A DNA stretch of 6,861 nt from an uncultured Porphyromonadaceae bacterium (GTDB taxonomy: Bacteria > Bacteroidota > Bacteroidia > Bacteroidales > Muribaculaceae): contig CALAVE010000057.1 in NCBI GenBank assembly GCA_937892215.1, positions 1 to 6,861 on the forward strand, read 5' to 3'. A program made the position numbers and the translations under genes. Below are positions 3,972 to 6,861 of the stretch, in pieces. The first letter of the stretch is position 1, and every line of letters begins with the position of its first letter. The notes beneath the pieces are model-generated. The model was not told the origin of the DNA, searched no databases, and was given only the letters and a program-made list of their open reading frames with translations.

Positions 3972-6770
3972 ATGGCCGAAAATAAATTTATAAGCATAAG
4001 AGGTGCAAGGGTCAATAACCTGAAAAACATTTCCCTTGACATCCCCCGTAATAAGCTTGTCGTAATCACTGGGCTTTCCGGCTCCGGAAAATCTTCGCTC
4101 GCCTTCGACACTCTTTATGCCGAGGGACAACGCAGATACGTAGAAAGTCTTTCTTCTTACGCGCGCCAGTTCCTCGGACGAATGTCCAAGCCTGAATGTG
4201 ATTTCATCAAGGGGCTTCCTCCTGCCATTGCCATCGAACAGAAAGTGAACACTCGCAATTCCAGAAGTACCGTTGGCACTTCCACCGAAATCTACGACTA
4301 CTTGCGGTTGCTTTTCGCCAAGATTGGACTCACTTACTCCCCTGTTTCGGGGCAACTTGTGAAAAAACACACAGGGAAAGATGTTGTTAATACCATCAAT
4401 TCTTACCCTCTCGGTACTCGTATGGCTCTCCTGGCTCCCATAATCTTGTCTGCCGACCGCGATTTCTGCGCTCAACTCGACGTCTTGCTCAAGGGGGGCT
4501 ATTCTCGACTTGAACTGAACGGCGATTTCGTGCAGATTGCTGATGTCATTAGTGGTAAGGTGTCTTGTGACGAACATTCGGCACATCTTCTTATCGACCG
4601 ATTTGCCTCCTCGCGGACACATGAGGATGAAATGCGAATCCTCGATTCGCTTGCGACTGCTTTCTACGAAGGACGTGATGAGTGCCTGCTTATGGTTTGG
4701 ACCGACGACGGCAAGACTCTCACTCATTCGTTCTCTAAGCGCTTTGAAGCCGACGGCATCTCGTTCACTGAGCCGAACGACCTGATGTTCAATTTCAATA
4801 ATCCCATCGGTGCATGTCCCACTTGCGAGGGTTTTGGCAAAGTCATTGGCATCGATGAGAATCTCGTTATCCCGGACAAATCTCTCTCTGTTTACGACGA
4901 CGCTGTCATGTGCTGGCGCGGACCGGCTATGGGTGAATGGAAGCGATATTTCATAAAACTTGCATCTTCTTTCAATTTCCCCATTCACCGTCCTTACTTT
5001 GAGTTGTCTCAGCAGCAGAAGAACCTCTTGTGGCACGGCTCCGGCGACGACAGATGGGGAGGAATTGATGCTTTCTTTGAATTTGTCAAGCAGAAATCTT
5101 ATAGTATTCAATATCGGGTTATGCTTGCCCGATACCGTGGAAAGACCGTTTGCCCCACTTGTCACGGCTCTCGCCTCAAGCCAGAGGCTTCTTACGTGAA
5201 GATTTGCGGCAAGTCTATCGGCGACCTTGTGCAGATGCCTATCTCCGACCTTGCCACATGGTTTGCCGATATTAAACTTGATGTTAATCAGCGTGCTGTC
5301 GCCAAGCGACTTCTCGTTGAAATCAATAATCGGCTTTCTTTCCTGAACGATGTCGGTTTGGGATATCTCACTCTCAACCGTCTATCCTCGTCTCTCTCCG
5401 GCGGCGAAAGTCAGCGCATCAATCTGGCCACTTCGCTCGGCAGTTCGCTCGTGGGGTCTATCTATATCCTGGATGAGCCCAGCATTGGCCTCCATTCACG
5501 CGACACGCACAAGCTCATCAAGGTTCTGCGTATGTTACAGCAACTTGGCAACACCGTGGTTGTCGTTGAACATGATGAGGATATTATCCGCACTGCCGAT
5601 TATCTTATCGACATCGGTCCTGAAGCGGGCCGACATGGTGGCGAGGTGGTTTTCTGCGGCGTGCCTGCTCAGTTCACGTCTGAGTCTCGAAGCTACACGC
5701 TTAAGTACCTTAATGGCACTCTCTCCATCCCTCTCCCATCGCACCGCCGCAAGTGGAACAGTTACATACGGTTACGTGGCGCAGCAGAGAATAACCTCAA
5801 GAATATCGACGTGCGCTTCCCTCTGGGTGTAATGACGGTTGTTACGGGGGTTAGCGGCTCCGGTAAGTCTTCTCTTGTCAGCAACATCCTTTACCGCTCT
5901 CTGGCTCGCCACTTCGGCGACAACGTTGATGCTCCGGGTGTTCATTCGGGACTTGACGGTGACTTGCAACTCCTTTCGGCTGTTGAATTTGTTGACCAGA
6001 ACCCTATCGGTAAATCCACAAGAAGCAATCCTGCAACTTATCTCAAGGCTTTCGACGAAATACGCGCTCTTTTTGCCGACCAGCAACTATCCAAGCAGAT
6101 GGGATACGCTCCCGGATTCTTCTCTTTCAACTCTCAGGGCGGGCGCTGTGAGGAATGTAAGGGTGAAGGTGTGATTAACATCGAAATGCAGTTCATGGCC
6201 GACATCTCGCTCACTTGTGAGGCATGTCATGGCAAGCGTTTCAGTCGTAACGCTCTCGAAGTAACCGTTCGTGGCAAGAACATCTACGACATCCTGGATA
6301 TGACCGTCAATCAGGCCATTGAGTTCTTTTCTGAGTCGCGTTCAAATACCGAAAAACGAATTGTCAACAAGCTTAAACCTCTGCAGGACGTGGGCCTCGG
6401 GTACATTAAGTTGGGCCAGTCTTCTTCCACGCTGTCTGGCGGTGAGAACCAGCGCGTGAAGCTCGCATATTACCTTAGCGGAGAAAAGCGTGGAAAGACC
6501 ATGTTCATTTTCGACGAGCCCACCACCGGACTTCATTTCCACGACATAAACACTTTGCTCAAGTCGTTCAGTCAGCTTATTTCACAGGGACATACTGTAG
6601 TGATTATTGAACACAACTTGGATGTCATCAAGTGTGCTGACTATATAATCGACCTCGGCCCCGAAGGTGGTGAGCAAGGTGGTAATATTGTCGCTTGCGG
6701 TACTCCCGAGGAAATTGTGGCTGCTAACAAAGGGTACACAGCCACTTTCCTCGCCCCCAAACTCAAATAA
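3972..6770 (+). CDS. uvrA: Excinuclease ABC subunit A (UvrA), nucleotide excision repair
   Basis: UvrA is the cytoplasmic damage-sensing ATPase that scans DNA as a dimer, loads UvrB at bulky lesions and then leaves. The 932 residues are close to the 940 of E. coli, and both ABC modules are complete. Module one has Walker A GLSGSGKS (34-41), signature LSGGESQR (475-482), Walker B IYILDEPS (497-504) and switch His H534. Module two has Walker A GVSGSGKS (626-633), signature LSGGENQR (821-828), Walker B MFIFDEP (844-850) and H881. Residues about 120-250 correspond to the UvrB-binding region. The C-terminal zinc finger is intact (C726, C729, C749, C752), as is the CPTCHGSRL element (C394, C397). 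The first zinc finger keeps only its second pair (C282, C285); where the first CxxC should be, near 257-262, the sequence reads KRFEADG. The ATG at 3972 is right because the Walker A offset matches other UvrA proteins and upstream ATGs are out of frame. No terminator follows, so it probably shares a transcript with the next gene. Confidence 0.97.
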   Translation: MAENKFISIRGARVNNLKNISLDIPRNKLVVITGLSGSGKSSLAFDTLYAEGQRRYVESLSSYARQFLGRMSKPECDFIKGLPPAIAIEQKVNTRNSRSTVGTSTEIYDYLRLLFAKIGLTYSPVSGQLVKKHTGKDVVNTINSYPLGTRMALLAPIILSADRDFCAQLDVLLKGGYSRLELNGDFVQIADVISGKVSCDEHSAHLLIDRFASSRTHEDEMRILDSLATAFYEGRDECLLMVWTDDGKTLTHSFSKRFEADGISFTEPNDLMFNFNNPIGACPTCEGFGKVIGIDENLVIPDKSLSVYDDAVMCWRGPAMGEWKRYFIKLASSFNFPIHRPYFELSQQQKNLLWHGSGDDRWGGIDAFFEFVKQKSYSIQYRVMLARYRGKTVCPTCHGSRLKPEASYVKICGKSIGDLVQMPISDLATWFADIKLDVNQRAVAKRLLVEINNRLSFLNDVGLGYLTLNRLSSSLSGGESQRINLATSLGSSLVGSIYILDEPSIGLHSRDTHKLIKVLRMLQQLGNTVVVVEHDEDIIRTADYLIDIGPEAGRHGGEVVFCGVPAQFTSESRSYTLKYLNGTLSIPLPSHRRKWNSYIRLRGAAENNLKNIDVRFPLGVMTVVTGVSGSGKSSLVSNILYRSLARHFGDNVDAPGVHSGLDGDLQLLSAVEFVDQNPIGKSTRSNPATYLKAFDEIRALFADQQLSKQMGYAPGFFSFNSQGGRCEECKGEGVINIEMQFMADISLTCEACHGKRFSRNALEVTVRGKNIYDILDMTVNQAIEFFSESRSNTEKRIVNKLKPLQDVGLGYIKLGQSSSTLSGGENQRVKLAYYLSGEKRGKTMFIFDEPTTGLHFHDINTLLKSFSQLISQGHTVVIIEHNLDVIKCADYIIDLGPEGGEQGGNIVACGTPEEIVAANKGYTATFLAPKLK

Positions 6771-6793
6771 TCCCGATTCGGTCATTAGGATTT

Positions 6794-6861
6794 ATGTCAG
6801 AACAGTTTTTATTTTGGGAAGATTGCGAAGAGATTGTCGAAGGCATAGCGGGCTATGGCGA
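6794..6861 (+). CDS. Start of an unidentified gene, cut by the window edge
   Basis: An ATG 23 nt after the uvrA stop opens a frame that runs to the end of the window (22 full codons, reading MSEQFLFWEDCEEIVEGIAG and on). AGGA at 6787-6790 could act as a Shine-Dalgarno element but is only three bases from the ATG. The fragment is acidic, has no signal peptide or membrane segment, and is too short for me to assign a family. The short gap and lack of a terminator suggest co-transcription with uvrA. The N-terminal composition looks like a cytoplasmic protein. Confidence 0.55.
   Translation, partial: MSEQFLFWEDCEEIVEGIAGYG

Noticed and set aside
3900..5165. A 421-codon open frame on the minus strand, antisense to the first part of uvrA.
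   Set aside because: It is in exact codon register with uvrA, so it stays open merely because uvrA lacks TTA, CTA and TCA codons in this stretch. It starts at GTG, its product has no recognisable domain, and uvrA on the other strand is unmistakable.
5350..5832. A 160-codon plus-strand frame inside uvrA.
   Set aside because: It overlaps the first signature and Walker B coding region of uvrA in another frame. Its Ser/Arg-rich composition reflects frame-shifted uvrA codons.
6771..6793. CCGATTCGG just after uvrA as a terminator stem.
   Set aside because: The palindrome leaves a one-base loop and has no U tract, so it cannot act as an intrinsic terminator.
1..6861. CRISPR array, tRNA or rRNA genes, insertion sequences, or a riboswitch.
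   Set aside because: I found no regularly spaced direct repeats, no tRNA-like cloverleaf, no transposase and no long leader. All intergenic gaps are under 230 bp.

Overview
The window looks like a piece of chromosome from a gut-type Bacteroidales bacterium, with Muribaculaceae or Prevotellaceae as my guess. This rests on the gene content (a secreted C10 peptidase with a dockerin tail, paired YtxH proteins next to a holin-like membrane protein, a UvrA with an incomplete first zinc finger), on start codons with weak or absent Shine-Dalgarno sequences, and on promoter-like boxes resembling the Bacteroidetes TTTG / TAnnTTTG pattern. No taxonomic marker gene is present, so this is inference.

Layout from left to right. 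Positions 1-225 are AT-rich and non-coding apart from a strong hairpin that terminates the gene to its right. Positions 226-2643 (minus strand) encode an 805-residue secreted cysteine peptidase of family C10 (streptopain-like) with Ig-like domains and a C-terminal type I dockerin. A second hairpin (2691-2735) ends the next transcription unit, a compact four-gene minus-strand operon (3818 down to 2748). In transcription order it reads YtxH-like protein, second YtxH-like paralog, two-helix holin-like (YqjE-type) membrane protein, and a basic 92-residue protein I do not recognise. A 153-bp divergent promoter region (3819-3971) separates it from uvrA, which runs on the plus strand at 3972-6770 and is complete. 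The first 22 codons of another plus-strand gene follow only 23 nt later and are cut by the window edge.

How the genes work together: three independent units are visible. The peptidase acts outside the cytoplasm, probably on host, dietary or microbial protein. The four small genes form an envelope-associated membrane module whose order recalls the enterobacterial yqjD-yqjE-yqjK cluster. UvrA is the damage-recognition ATPase of nucleotide excision repair and is probably co-transcribed with the gene after it. Nothing here amounts to an obviously new biological system. The points most worth a second look are the YtxH pair, duplicated together with its 5' leader, the unassigned 92-residue protein, the dockerin-tailed peptidase, and the missing half of the first zinc finger in UvrA.
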